The notes beneath the pieces were generated by a model, which searched no databases, was not told the origin of the DNA, and saw nothing but the letters and a program-made list of their open reading frames with translations. DNA of 64,000 nucleotides from Anthostomella pinea (lineage: Eukaryota > Ascomycota > Sordariomycetes > Xylariales > Xylariaceae), in contig CAUWAG010000008.1 of assembly GCA_963556695.1 (NCBI GenBank), positions 186,001 to 250,000 of the forward strand, given 5' to 3'. Shown piece after piece: positions 10,901 through 22,039 of this stretch; the stretch's first letter is position 1, and the number at the start of each line of letters is the position of its first letter. A program made the position numbers and the translations under genes.

Positions 10901-13900
10901 AATCTCGAAGTCTTTGGCTAGTGACCGCCTGAGCTTCTGCAGTTGGCCAGTGTAAGGCGTCAAAAGGGCAATGTCGGTGGCACTGTAGTGTCCTTGTCGA
11001 ACCAAGTGCCGTCCCAATCCAGTCGCCATATCTACTTCCCACTGGTTGCTGTGAGATCGGACACGGCTACCATCATCTCTCACGTCTTCGACATGATCAT
11101 GATCGAGCCAGAAGAGATTGTGACGCATCCCAACAACACCCGGAAGAGTCTTCACGCTCTCGTGGTCCTCGAGCATGGGGTAGACGCTGCGAATCAGCTT
11201 TGATATTTCAGGTCGCATCCGGCGCTGGACGTTGAGTTGAGCAACCGGCGCGGGGCTCAGGCCTGGCTCGCCGACAGCGCGCCTCTCGAATTGGCTTCTG
11301 TCAAGCTGCCATGCCACTCCGGATCCTGACTCCATGCTGAGAGAATAATTGTTTATCTGCGGACGAAGCTGCCGATGATCGCCTATCTGGATCATGTGTT
11401 CTACGCCTGGCATCAGGGCGGACATAATATGGGGCTCTAGGACCTCTGCTGCTTCTTCGCAGATAACGACTCTGGAGCGAACGTGGCGGAGCATTTCGAT
11501 ATTGCGGGCAAGGGCAGTTGTGGTAATGCCAATGACGTCTGCTCTAGCGAGGGCGCGACGGTTGATGTCGTCATGCACACCAGTGATATTGTGCTAGCGA
11601 CGGTCTGCTTCGGCTAGAGATTCATAGAGAATTTCAGTCTTACCCGTGCGCATCTCAATGAGCCAATGGTCAGCAAGATTCCATCGTTCTTCGCGCGTGA
11701 GTCCATGGACATCCTGCTCAGCACGTCGCGTGAGGGCGGCTATATCGACATCTTGGCGTAGCCCCTTTTCAGCTGGCAGCTCGATTGGCCGATTGCCCAG
11801 CCACCGCATGAGAGGGTCCCCACCAACTGTCTCCCAGCCCTCGTCGTCTTCAGGTTCAAGCGGCCTGTGTATGTTGGAGCTTTTCCGAAGAAGGTATGTC
11901 GCTAGAATTGACCATGAAGGACCTTTTCGTAACTGATGGAGTGGCTTCAAGGTGTTGCCAGCAGTCTTCATGCAGTGTTCAAGTGCGCCGTAGCTCTTGC
12001 CGAGAATCTGGGATTCTACTCTTGTTTTGCCCCCATCTTTGTTGACGACGCGAAGGTTGTTGCCTTCCAGTTCGGGGGTTGCGCTTCGTCCGCCAATTCT
12101 GATCAGTCTACTTACCCCAACCTCCTTGAGATGCATCAAGAACTGATCGAGAGCATGGTTTGTATAGCAACTGATATAAGGTCAGCTATATCAAAGGCAG
12201 CATTCTGCCATGAATTTGATTGGTATACTTGCTGTAGCATTTACTTACATGATTAGAATAGGCCCCAGTCTTGCTTTGTCCTTATTGTCAAGCAGAACTC
12301 TGACAAGCTGGACGCCAACGTAGGACTTTCCCGTACCTGGCGGTCCCTGTATGAGCGCGTACTCGCGGCTGAGAGCAGCCAGTAGTCCATGACATTGGCC
12401 GCGATCAAGGGTTGTATGAGCCTCGAGTATCTGTGTACTCCCCGTCCAATCACTCGGCTTCAAGGCAACGCGATATCCGTTGTTGGTGATGGAGCCCAAG
12501 TTGAAGGCGAATCCGGGACGTCGCGCGTACATGGGGGGAGGTATGCTAGCATATTCGACGGCTGTGCTGTTGGCCTTTGGAAGAATCCATTGTTGGAATC
12601 TAACCTGCCCTTCACCCATCATTTGTTGAAGGTTTCGTAAGATGGGGTCAAAGGTGGCTGGAATGAGATTGTGGAAGTCGACCAGCACACCGTGGGTCTT
12701 CTCGCCGTGGATCCTTGTCAGCAGGTTTAGGTTGTCACGATTGCTCGTTGCAACCTTGACAGTGATGCTGGGCGATGATTTTTCAAAGGCAAGACTGCTT
12801 GTGGGTTTGCCTCCTCGAGCGTCTTCGGTGCTCTTAACCACAACTTCGACGAACAGGATTATCTTCGTTCGTGCATTGGCTGACACAAAACAGACAAGAG
12901 AACCTTCTTCTAGCCGAGACGATTCGGTCCACCATCGACGTTGCTCCGCCTTAGACTTCCGAGCCTGTTGGGGTGCAACAAAAGATACGATGGCCTCAAG
13001 CCCACGTTTTTCACTGATGAAGATATGTTGGATGCTGGCTTGCGAGTACGTATGCGCCCGCATGTCGTTTTTGGCAAGTGCGCGTGGCTCATGTTGGGAA
13101 CCATCGTGTGATAGGAGCTCGCTGAGCACATCCTTCACAGACCCAAAAATGTCATGGCGTAGGAGGCGAAACGAAGCGTCGATGTGTCTTTGCACCGGGT
13201 CCTGCAGAAAATGCGGCTGAAGCAGGTCTGTCGAGGGGAGGTATTCCTCCTCATAACTCATGATCTCGAGATAGGTAGGCAAGATCTGGATCTGTGCTAT
13301 ATCTGCGACGTCGTTGTCGTGTCGTCCACCAGGCATGGTCATCTCCTTTGGGAACGCGGACCGAACCCTGTATGGTAGAGCGACGTCGCCGGCACTCTCT
13401 TCACGAACCAAGCGGCTTGTGGCCATGGCAATCTTCCTCCGTACCACATCAATTTGGGCCTTGATGCTGTGCGATTCTGCTCCAGGGCAAGACGGCGCAA
13501 TTGGATCAGCGAGCCCATCCATTGACTCGACGACGGATGTGATGTCATCATGGAGACGGGCCTTGGGCTGGCGAGCGAGAAACTCGTACATGGCCTTCAG
13601 GGTGAGCGACAGCATCTCCGAGACTGGTGAAGCTGTCGTAGCGGTATCAGAGGCAGCATGTGCTGCTAATTTGCGAGCAATGCTGCGAAAAAGGGCGATA
13701 GCTTGTTCCCCATCGGCCTTCCCCCCCAACACTCGATAGATAGTCCCGACAAAGGAGTCAACAGAGATGCAGTCCAGCAAAGCTGGGTGCGTGATGACTT
13801 GCAAGAATGGCTTTACAGTCCGCAAGACCTTGTCCGTGTCAGAGCTCTTGGTACAGACCGTGGCTGTCATGATGACAGACTCGAGGCCCAGAAAGTCGTC

Positions 13901-14203
13901 GTCGACAAGATCCCGAGCCAAGTTCTGCTGGAATTCTTGACTGTCGATATTGAGAACTGCGAGTGCCTCTTGCCACAGCTGGAGGCAGGTGCCTTGGTCA
14001 AGACAATCAGGGGAAGTGACACCTCGTCGAATAGATCTCTTCCAGTCGAAATACTGTTCATGACCTGGCAGCTCGTATACCACCGGGCGATTGATCTCCT
14101 GATGACGCGAGGCACCTCGTCCGCCTCGGCCGCGCTGGCGACCTGCGTGATGGTTGTTGCCCCTGCCTCGAGCAGGACCGCCGAGTCTCCAAGATAGAGA
14201 CAT
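7999..14203 (-). pseudogene. NFX1-type zinc-finger SF1 helicase (ZNFX1/Hrr1/SAD-3-like), disrupted
   Basis: A gene for a protein of about 2,000 aa on the minus strand. The ATG at 14203 opens MSLSW and an RG-rich N-terminus. The superfamily-1 helicase core follows: Walker A GPPGTGKS (about 12310), CYTNHALDQF across a 79-bp intron (12171-12249), CEEAAEV as motif II (about 11440), GDHRQLRP, TVDNFQGEEA and VLLSRAQHGMYL. Then come many Cys/His-rich NFX1-type fingers (10500-9500, with a 75-bp intron at 9802-9876), a long helical part, and a C-terminal RZ-type zinc finger completed by a last 40-residue exon (8121-7999) after an intron at 8122-8334. Family members act in small-RNA silencing and heterochromatin (S. 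pombe Hrr1, Neurospora SAD-3). Two lesions: an in-frame TAG at 11594-11596 inside the helicase, and one extra base near 10250-10256 that shifts KLDN out of frame from VQLPCGHV. A short AT-rich stretch at 8641-8690 might be another intron. Confidence 0.85.
8122..8334 (-). other. Intron before the RZ-finger terminal exon
   Basis: GTAAGT donor after GGA CAC CCG and acceptor GTGTGACAG. Splicing joins WYNCVNGHP to FAIGECGMPM and so completes the RZ-type finger; reading through instead gives a non-homologous tail. Confidence 0.75.
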
Positions 14204-15342
14204 GGGAAACGGGAGTGGTTCGTTCAAGTTACAGCAAAAAATGCGTCCAGCTCGTCGACTTGTTGCAGTCGGCAGGGGCGATAGACGGGAATCATCTGCC
14301 CTTTCAAAGGTGTGGTGCTCTTGAATACCAAGCCCAGCGACGGAGAACGACAGCAACGGCGAATCGAGTCTCGATGGGAAGAAGCGTCCAGAAACTTGTT
14401 GGGTCGACTTGACATCCAGCAAACGCACCTCGGGAATGAGAAGAAGAGGGATGAAGCGCAACAGGGCATTGCTGATGCCTGGATGGAGGCCAACGGCAAC
14501 ATCTCGTGTCCACGTTTCAAGCTGCGGCCTCCCGCCCGGTACACTGCAGGCTGGGTGACCGGTGACTGTCAACGCTGCGACGGTCCATCGTGATTGGAGG
14601 GAAGCAGACCGGCCTGGCTGCCTGGGTGGTCGTGCAGAAGCCCACTGTGCGGCGAAGAGAGGCTCTGTTTGCACGACATAACAGCAGGTAGGTGGTATTG
14701 GTCTATGAGCCTCGAGAGGCTGACTTGTTGTCGCGGCAAGGCATGTCACAGCGTTGGTAGATACCCTTGGTCCATGCGCATTGGTCGACAGGCGTACCCG
14801 AGCAAAGCTCAGACCACCTGGCACCCTTTTAAGCAGATACTGATGCAGTTAAGAATAGGCATAAATATAAGCTTGTACATTTTTGCCTTGTGGTAGCGGT
14901 ATCCAGAATAAGGACCAGGGTCACGAATGGTGGCTATTGGTCTGTATTCTGGAAGTTGCTTGATTGAAAGAAGGGATGGGTGGTGTCCCCATCCCAGAAG
15001 TAGCTATCATCCCAGTTGGGTACGAATCTGGTACAAACGGGTACTAGTTGGGCTCCAAGGTACCTTGTACCCTGGTCCGTGACCCGACCGTCATTGTGGC
15101 TGGAAAATGGGTTGAGGAGCCACACATGTATCCAATGCAGGAACGTGTGCGACAGAGAAAAGAAACCATAATCGCAACAATCAAGTAGGTATGCAATAGT
15201 GCGACCCATTCTAGTCTATTCTTACAAGATCGCCTAAACCATCGTGTATGTGGCATAATCAAGTACGTCCCATCTATCTGATTGTACAGGTCCAGATTGT
15301 ATCTCAGGATGGCTGACCCTGAAGTTGCCCTCCACACATGGC
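14204..15342. other. Intergenic between helicase and GH5
   Basis: Promoter side of the helicase relic and 3' side of GH5. An open frame extends upstream of the helicase ATG but lacks homology and an ATG. Imperfect inverted sequences around GGACCAGGGTCACG (about 14910) and its partner (about 15070) are visible; meaning unknown. Confidence 0.4.
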
Positions 15343-16583
15343 CTAGGCAATGATACCGGACCAATCCTGCTTCGCATCAGCATCAGAAGACTGCTTCATG
15401 ACCGCCGCAATATCCGTGTCCGACTCGACATAGATGCCGAACTTGTCACCACTGTCGTTCTTCGGGTCGTACGAGCAGCCTGAGTCCTGCTTGGGCAGGA
15501 ACTGCCAGTACAGGTTCGGGACGGCGACGGAGTTGATGTCGTCGGCCTCGGCCGCGAGCTCGGTCGTTGGGTCGCTGCTGCCGGTGTTGACGCCCCACTC
15601 CTCAACAAAGACCAGCTTGCCGTTGGACTTTGAAATCCAGTTGCTGGCGCTGTTGGACCACTGCGACGGGTTGGAGGACTGCTTCCCGGCGTACTTGTGC
15701 GCCGCGATCAGGTCGATCTGGTCGCACTGGGTGGCGGCTGAGAGGGTGGTGCAGCCGTGCGAGTCGTCGCCGCCGATGCCGCCCGTCGCGATCTTGATGG
15801 GGTTGTCGGCACCGAGCGTCTCGCGCATGTGCTGCGCGGTCTGGCAGAGCCATTTGCCGGTATCACCGCCTGTGCAGACAGAGTTGTCTGCGCTCATCGG
15901 CTCGTTCTGTTGCTGCTCGTTAGTCGCGAAGCACCCCACCGAGAATGTGCAAGGACACGTACCTGGAGGTCAAAGGCCATGATGGCATCACCCCAATTCT
16001 TCCACACTTTCCCAGAGGTCTTGCCTTGATAGTTGAAGATGTAGTCGATCCTCTTCTTGTACGCATCGAGAGCATCGGAGTCGGTGTAAAAGGATTTCGC
16101 CCCCCATTTGTCGAAGTACACATCCCTGCAATGGACCCTTTAGCTGGAGCTCGACATGGCTTTTGGTATGCTTGTCACTTACTTTCTGTAGTCTCCAAGT
16201 AGCGAGTTGCCGTCGTGAGGAGAGATAAGGGACTTAATGCCCTTCTGGGCGAGCTTGTTGATGACCACGTCGAGGGCATCCAAAGTATCGCTGTTGTACT
16301 CGCCCAGAGTCGTTTCCAGGGCTGGCACTTTCTGGGTGATCTTGCTTCCCTTCACGCAAGTATTGTCACCGGGTTGCTCGTTGACCCAGACTCGCACGAC
16401 CTTGGCCCCGTGGTTCGCGAGGTCCTCGATGTACGCGTCTTGGGCATCGTCTGAAAGCCCTTGGAGGAAGTAGAGGTTGCCTCCCATGAACGACTTGGAG
16501 CTTGCGTTCCGAGGAATCATGAAGGTTCTTGCTGACACGCTTGTGAGCGCGAACGCACCGACCGAGAGGAGGAACGACTTCAT
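15343..16583 (-). CDS. Secreted GH5 glycoside hydrolase (endo-mannanase-like)
   Basis: Three exons (16583-16183, 16125-15963, 15906-15343) separated by 57- and 56-bp introns; the spliced product is 375 aa. Residues 1-18 form a signal peptide (MKSFLLSVGAFALTSVSA). GH5 features are VVRVWVNEQ near the N-terminus, ISPHDGNSLLGDY, MAFDLQ-NEP with the acid/base Glu190 exactly at the second splice junction, and VFVEEWG with the nucleophile Glu (about 291). The length and absence of a carbohydrate-binding module fit fungal secreted GH5 enzymes often annotated as mannan endo-1,4-beta-mannosidases or cellulase-fold hydrolases; the precise glycan is not determined by these motifs. The gene looks intact. 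A TATA-like element lies about 120 bp upstream of the ATG. GC-rich third positions contrast with the flanking AT-rich DNA. Confidence 0.88.
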
Positions 16584-16703
16584 TTTCGACGCCTACTGGA
16601 TGGATGCTGATATTGTACAGGTGAACGAAGGGAATAGTGTAAGAGTGCAATGTGCTTGTGATGTTTGCTTTGGGGTGGAATACCCAACGGGAGCCCACTC
16701 CTC

Positions 16704-16709
16704 TATATA
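16704..16709 (-). promoter_or_regulatory. TATA-like box of the GH5 gene
   Basis: GTATATAG on the minus strand about 120 bp upstream of the GH5 start codon; position is typical of a fungal TATA element with a short leader. Confidence 0.45.
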
Positions 16710-19262
16710 CCCGCTCCTCTCGTAATTCAACCTCGAGGGTGACAATTTATCAAGCCGGGGGTACCTTGCAAGGCCATTCCGGTGAGGCTGTGGGGGCTAG
16801 CTCTAGTTTCGTCTTAACGATTCCATCGAAGATGGAGCGTCTCTTGAGCGGGCAGAAGTCACTAGCTCCAGGGGCTGAACGACGTAAGGGCCGTAAGGCG
16901 GCAGCCCGCAGCGAGTTGGAAGACGACAAGATTCTTCACTGCACTGGCAATAGTTTCCATGTTGCATCATGAAGCTCGATTGGCCGGCTTGAAAGTCACA
17001 AGCGACTTGCAACGGCCCGTGCCGCGGTTTGAGTTGAGGTATCGCCCATATTGTCGATCAACTCTCAGCTGCTTGACGATCAGCATGGCATGGGTCCAAT
17101 TAAAGATCGCGGGATGCATCTCAATTGGGCGGCACGCACTAGAGTTGTCCTTCATCAGCCGCACTCCCAGCGTTCGGTACGATCCTTATTTGCATTTTCT
17201 ACTCTCTAGTCTGATCATGACGCTCCGCCTCAGCCATTCCATCATCGATAGATTACATTCGGACCCCTCATACTTGAGCTCCGGCATTCGTTCATCTGGC
17301 CCCTGATAGGCAACTTATGAAGATCGCGACGAATTTAAGCCTTTGTGCCGCCAAGCCACTTGCGTACCTGCCCCTAGAAGTGGAAACGTACCTTTTCGAC
17401 GCTCGTTCGACGTTGACCCATATTCGTCAACTCAGCTCTGTATTCGATCCATATAATGGCCCACAATAACAGGAAGAGGTAGAAACCCCAGTATCCCGGC
17501 CAATTAGCACTATTATTCACGAAGAAGAGAGTCCGAACCCAGAGTAATAGCGCGATTCGTTCAGCGGACCAATAGCTGGTTATTACCTACTTCTTCACTT
17601 CCTTCGAGCGCCCGTTGCGATCGCCGTGGGGAAAGCCACAGCCTCGCGGGAAATAGGGGCCGTTGATCGGCGGCACGCTGCATGCCTACGCAGGGTTTAA
17701 TGAGCCGGGGGTAAAGGATCGCGAAGGCTCAGCTGAGAGCTACTACTCGACGCATCGTGACGTCAAATCAGGGGAGATTAGCCTGAGGCTGAAGATCAGC
17801 GAGCTTGTATCCACATAACAAAGGACATCTTTGATCAAACGGGTTTGGACTTGAGCAGAAGATCACCACAGGATCCTAAACATAGAGATTGCAGAAGGTT
17901 CAGGGATGAGGTTATATGGGTCCATCCTAGTAACGCATTGCTAGGGAGAACTAGTGCCTTATTGGGTACCGCTCAAGGGTAGGACTGACCATCTAGGCTG
18001 ATGAAGGTATATCGTGTCTCATAGGATTGTTCTGCTTACGAGCGTTGGTCGGAAAACAGCTACAAACATGCTAGCAGATGTTGCAGGATGTCTTGGATAA
18101 GCATAGCGCTCACAGAGGCGGCCGTACCTGACTGGGCATCATATTGCCGATCAGATTGGACAACACAGTTGTAGTCTTCACACGTCGTGTGCGTAGCCCA
18201 TGATGATTCAAGAAATAATGCCGAGGATTGGGCTGGGGTGCAGTTAGTTGCTGTGGGAGATCGAGAAAACCAGATAGGAGAAAGGGACTGCCGCGTAGTG
18301 AGTTGATCCCTGGTAAGGTGATGAGCCACGGGTGGGTGACTTCGTAAGCTCGGCAAACCTAGAAGCAGTCATCCTGTGTGGCCAGGGACACATTAATCCG
18401 ATGTAGTTATTTGTCCATCATGGGTGAATGGCCAAGGAAAGAAGTGTCATGTATTCGGGGTCTATCATTCCCGTGTGGCGCAGGAGGTTTGCTTCGGCAT
18501 ATGTTCTACTAGCTGTTCTATCAAGATTTTGCAAACCCTGAAGTATACTTAAACATGCAGTAGTTGAGTGTAGGGTTTTGTTCCATTGCTAAGAATATAT
18601 CTTACTACTGACGAAAACGTCACGGTGGCATCACCTCATGAGAAATATCTCCTTTAATCACTAGCCAAAATATTTTCTTCGGTAGATGGCGTTGGCCCGG
18701 CAACACCTATCATGCTCCAGACTTCCAGTTGGTGGTCGCTACTCATTTTCCCTGCTTCTGCTTGACGCGTGTCCAGCCCACCAGCATTTTAGCCACACCA
18801 CCACCTGCCAACCTAGGATGGAAGGAAGTAACGACGGCCTCCAGGGTCCGCAGCGCATCCGAAACGAATCTTCGTTTATATGGTTGCGTAACGAAGAGTC
18901 CAAAGCCTGTTCGCAGGTAATTTGAAATTCTTCCATTGCCCCTGAACCTGCTCACCTCCCCAAGACGACTCTGAAAAGTTTCTAACGTGCCAGCACCAGC
19001 TCGGAGAGCCCGTTAAGCACGACTTCTAACCTGACCATCCCCAAACTGGTACTGCGCTATACGACTATTAGACGACCCCTGCAGCGTACAATCCAGAAAG
19101 CTTAATTTAGGGAGGCCCCGGACCTCTCTACGGCTAGGGCGGCTCACCATTCTCGATGTATGCAGGAGAGGGTCGGCAAGCAGGGAATGCTGCACCCACC
19201 CTGCATGCCCCCGTACAACTCCAGGCTCGTTACCAGGTCACCCTACCTGCTCTGGCCGCCAT
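16710..19262. other. Long intergenic stretch
   Basis: About 2.5 kb with only short ORFs in all frames and no protein motif. No tRNA, tandem repeat or transposon end was recognised. Confidence 0.4.
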
Positions 19263-19694
19263 ACCCGCCTTGAACCCGCAACCCGGACAAAAGCCGACTA
19301 CGACCTTTCAGCCGAGCGCCCCCAGTGCCCACCCAGCCGCCGGAACGAAGAGACCGATCAGGAACCGTCGAAGAAAAAGAGAAAGCGAGCACGGGACCCT
19401 TGCCAGCAATGTCGTATTGATCACCAATCCCGCAACGAGGGGCAGCCAGCTTGCTCCCGCTGTGCAAGCCTCGGCAAGGATTGTCTTCATGCGCAGCCCA
19501 GAAGACTGGGCCCTGTCAAAGGCTATGCATCTAACCTCGGCGAGAGCTTCCTCGGGCTGATCCATAGGGAGAATCCGAGCTTGGAACAATATATTCTGGA
19601 GTTTTTTGAATTCCCGGGACACAGGCGTAAAAATGGCCTGTTTGTGCTGCTGGTGGGTCGACATAGGCGGTCCATGGGGGATCATGGGGCTTGA
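19263..19694 (+). pseudogene. Zn2Cys6 family copy B, degenerate (third Cys lost)
   Basis: In the frame that contains position 19368 as a first codon base, a KKKRKR basic run precedes PCQQCRIDHQSR, then ACSRC and KDC. This is the family zinc cluster, but where the third cysteine should stand there is Arg (CGC). GPVKG and the C-terminal segment ENPSLEQYILEF follow, as in the other copies, and the frame stops at 19692-19694 with the last part of the family segment replaced by unrelated sequence. The open frame begins after a stop at 19032 but has no ATG; the ATG at 19156 belongs to another frame. A missing zinc ligand, no start and a truncated tail point to a decayed copy. Confidence 0.65.
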
Positions 19695-19699
19695 TTCTG

Positions 19700-20445
19700 C
19701 CGTATCAATGTCGACGTGACCCTCCTCCCGTACAGCCCGACGAAGGTACTACAGCTCGTGCTCTTCCTGATCAACAGCACATGTCCTTCACTACTGAAGG
19801 CACCCACCACTTTTTACCGAACATCCGCATCGAGGCAGCCGCTGATTCGGAACATCGCAGAGTTCGCTGCGACCAAGTTGCTGCAGCTCTTGCTGCCTCC
19901 TCGACACAGGTTAGCAAGTACGTTGCTTTCGTTTTCAACCTTATCGGCAATGGCACTTTAGTCATCAACGAGAAGTAATGGGTCGATAGTCACGGCTATC
20001 CCCTTGCGCACAACCCTTCTGCCTACCTCAGTTCACCGGACAGCCCTACGGAGGTTCAGGATGAGGAGGACCAGCACGGGTCAAACCCGCCTCGGCCCCG
20101 TTACGATGGGCGACGACCTCCCGGCAATCATTGGCCATAACGGAGTCGTGGGCACCCTTCCCAATGGCGCGACTAAGTTCGTCTGCTATGAATAGAAGCT
20201 CGACAGCACGGGCTTGTGCCACGCTGCCATTAATAACGTCAAGACGAGCCTGGAAAATCACCTCGAAAAGATACACAACCCGACTCTGAGTACCACAAGC
20301 AGCAGGACAAGACCAGAGTGTTCAGATGCACCGTCTCGGGCTGCGACAAGGAGGTCGCTAGCTTCAACGCGTACCTGGGATACCGGCGATATGGTAGACC
20401 AACATATGGAGGATCAGCATATGGGAGATGATCGTGTAGTGGTTG
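19700..20445 (+). pseudogene. Decayed C2H2-like gene relic
   Basis: Coding-looking pieces follow one another in changing frames. A 95-codon piece ends in GTLVINEK, a TAA stop, then WVDSHGYPLAHNPSAYLSS in the same frame. Next come NGVVGTLPNGATKFVCYE, a TAG, and GLCHAAINNVKTSLENHLEK-IH, then FRCTVSGC-DKEVASFNAYL. Cys and His spacing resembles C2H2 fingers (C..C-x13-H-x4-H), but the pairs are incomplete. At least two in-frame stops and two frame changes are present. Function unknown; it directly follows Zn2Cys6 copy B. Confidence 0.4.
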
Positions 20446-20685
20446 AGGATGTAGTGGAGTGCCTCGGGCAAATCGAATAATGAGCACATTGACGATCAAG
20501 GTAACATGTCGGCTTTGATCTATGATTTCCGATATGACCCTTTGCCCGGTCTATTCAAATAGCTGGCGAGGCACACCCGAGATGGTCTTAGGCACGATAG
20601 ACTTTGTTATCACCTATACGTTACTGCAGCTTCGTTGATACCGAGTGATGTTCGCTTAATTTCTACAAACCCTTACTTGGGGAAT

Positions 20686-20757
20686 TGGAGTCTTATTCGA
20701 GTTTACCATCTATTGTCATAACTCCATGAGAGGGTAACAGCAAATCAAACCCCTTGT
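20686..20757. repeat. Diverged repeat, copy 1
   Basis: About 70 bp here (containing AGCAAATCAAACCCC) matches 24358-24429 (containing GGCACATCAAACCCC), roughly 70 percent by eye, and many differences are transitions. Nature unknown; both copies lie beside Zn2Cys6 relics. Confidence 0.45.
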
Positions 20758-21705
20758 GGCGAGCCGTCTAACCTATAAGGCTAAAGGGTTATATAGGGTT
20801 TATGTTCTGAGATAAGTTAACACAAAGGACGATAGAGGCTTCTGTCAACTAGAAGACACTCAGATGTTGGGGCAAGGTCTAGATCCGGGAGGATCACTGA
20901 ATAGTCGAGTTATCAGGAGATTTCTTTCACCTTAGGATTGGCTAAGATGCTTTGATTAATCACTGAGATAGAGACTATCTATCTATTTAGTTAGGAAATG
21001 TCTATCCTTGTATATTCAATCTCTCCCTTACTGATGAGGTGGATATCTTGGATCGTTGGCTATCCCAGCGATCCTGGATATCGTGGATAGCTGGCTGTCC
21101 CAGCTATCCCCTGGTCACGTGACTCGTGTCGCAGTATCCTTCTTCCGTGCGTTGTGCTTATCGTTCATTTTCTGCCAATGAACCCTGGCCTGTCCGCGGG
21201 CCTCCTCCCCTGTGTGGTCTTTAGGTTCGTAACACACTATACGTAGAGTACATGGCGCTGTTATCCGGGCCGGCAAGACACTCAAAATTTGCGTCTCAGG
21301 AATACCCAGAGGTCCAGTGGCCCCGAGGCATACTTCGTACGTGATGATTTGGCATGGCGTATGGTCCGATCGTAACATGCTCATCCGAGTACACGGGGAA
21401 GACGACCTCATGCGGCGCAACAGCCACAAACGACGGCTTGTGGGTTAGTAGCTCGAGTGCTGGATATGTTGGGCGAAGAGAATGAAAACGCAAACTGCAA
21501 CTATTGAAGTTGATGTCGGGGGACAGAATCAAGTCCTGACAAAATGGGTGTTGCCCCAACCTATGAAATGCCAGGCCGTCACTTTCCAACGAAGGGTAAT
21601 TATGCTTGCCAGTATCCGGAGAGAGAATTTCGTACGACGTGATGCCATGATGATCTTTTAGGACAGAAGAGGGAAAATCTATCACTAGTATTTCACAGTA
21701 CAATA
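20758..21705. other. Non-coding stretch left of the 21.7-kb transposon
   Basis: AT-rich, contains the paired hairpins. A 141-codon minus-strand frame (21718-21296) starts inside the transposon end and has no recognised homology. Confidence 0.4.
21050..21109. repeat. Two adjacent hairpin units
   Basis: Unit 1: GGATCGTTGG (21050-21059) with CCAGCGATCC (21065-21074), one mismatch. Unit 2: GGATAGCTGG (21085-21094) with CCAGCTATCC (21100-21109), perfect. Each has a 5-base loop, and the units are related to each other. Confidence 0.65.
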
Positions 21706-21752
21706 ACGGCGGGGCCATATAAATGGGACACCCCCATATGTGGGACAGTTTT
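21706..21752. repeat. Left terminal inverted repeat of the 21.7-kb transposon
   Basis: Matches the reverse complement of 24294-24340 with essentially one mismatch near the inner end. Confidence 0.85.
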
Positions 21753-22039
21753 CACAGCCAACATCACTATGTTCACTTATACATATCTCCACAGCCAATG
21801 AAGCCCTAGATACCGTAAGTACAGCGTCTGAATCATCTTTTCTTGGTATTTTCTATGATTTAGGTTTGATTAGGTCCATCGCGACGGGATTGGCCGCGGT
21901 AGGGGTCGGAAGTTAGCACTTCCGGGCCTATTTGAGGGGTAATGGGACCCGTGCCCCCTATCCCCTCTAACCTAACAGAAGTTCTGGTTTTTTTTTTTCT
22001 TCTTTTTTCTGTAAGCGTCTGGGGCTTTAATACGTCGAA

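Noticed and set aside
12642..13220. 192-codon plus-strand frame
   Set aside because: Antisense to the conserved helicase N-terminal region.
20865..21234. Second solo LTR (TGTTGGGG..AACA)
   Set aside because: The ends look LTR-like but the flanking 5-mers differ (TCAGA and CACTA), so no target-site duplication supports it.
21296..21718. Minus-strand frame of 140 aa
   Set aside because: Starts inside the transposon inverted repeat; joining its flank across the empty TA site gives a stop just upstream and no family match.
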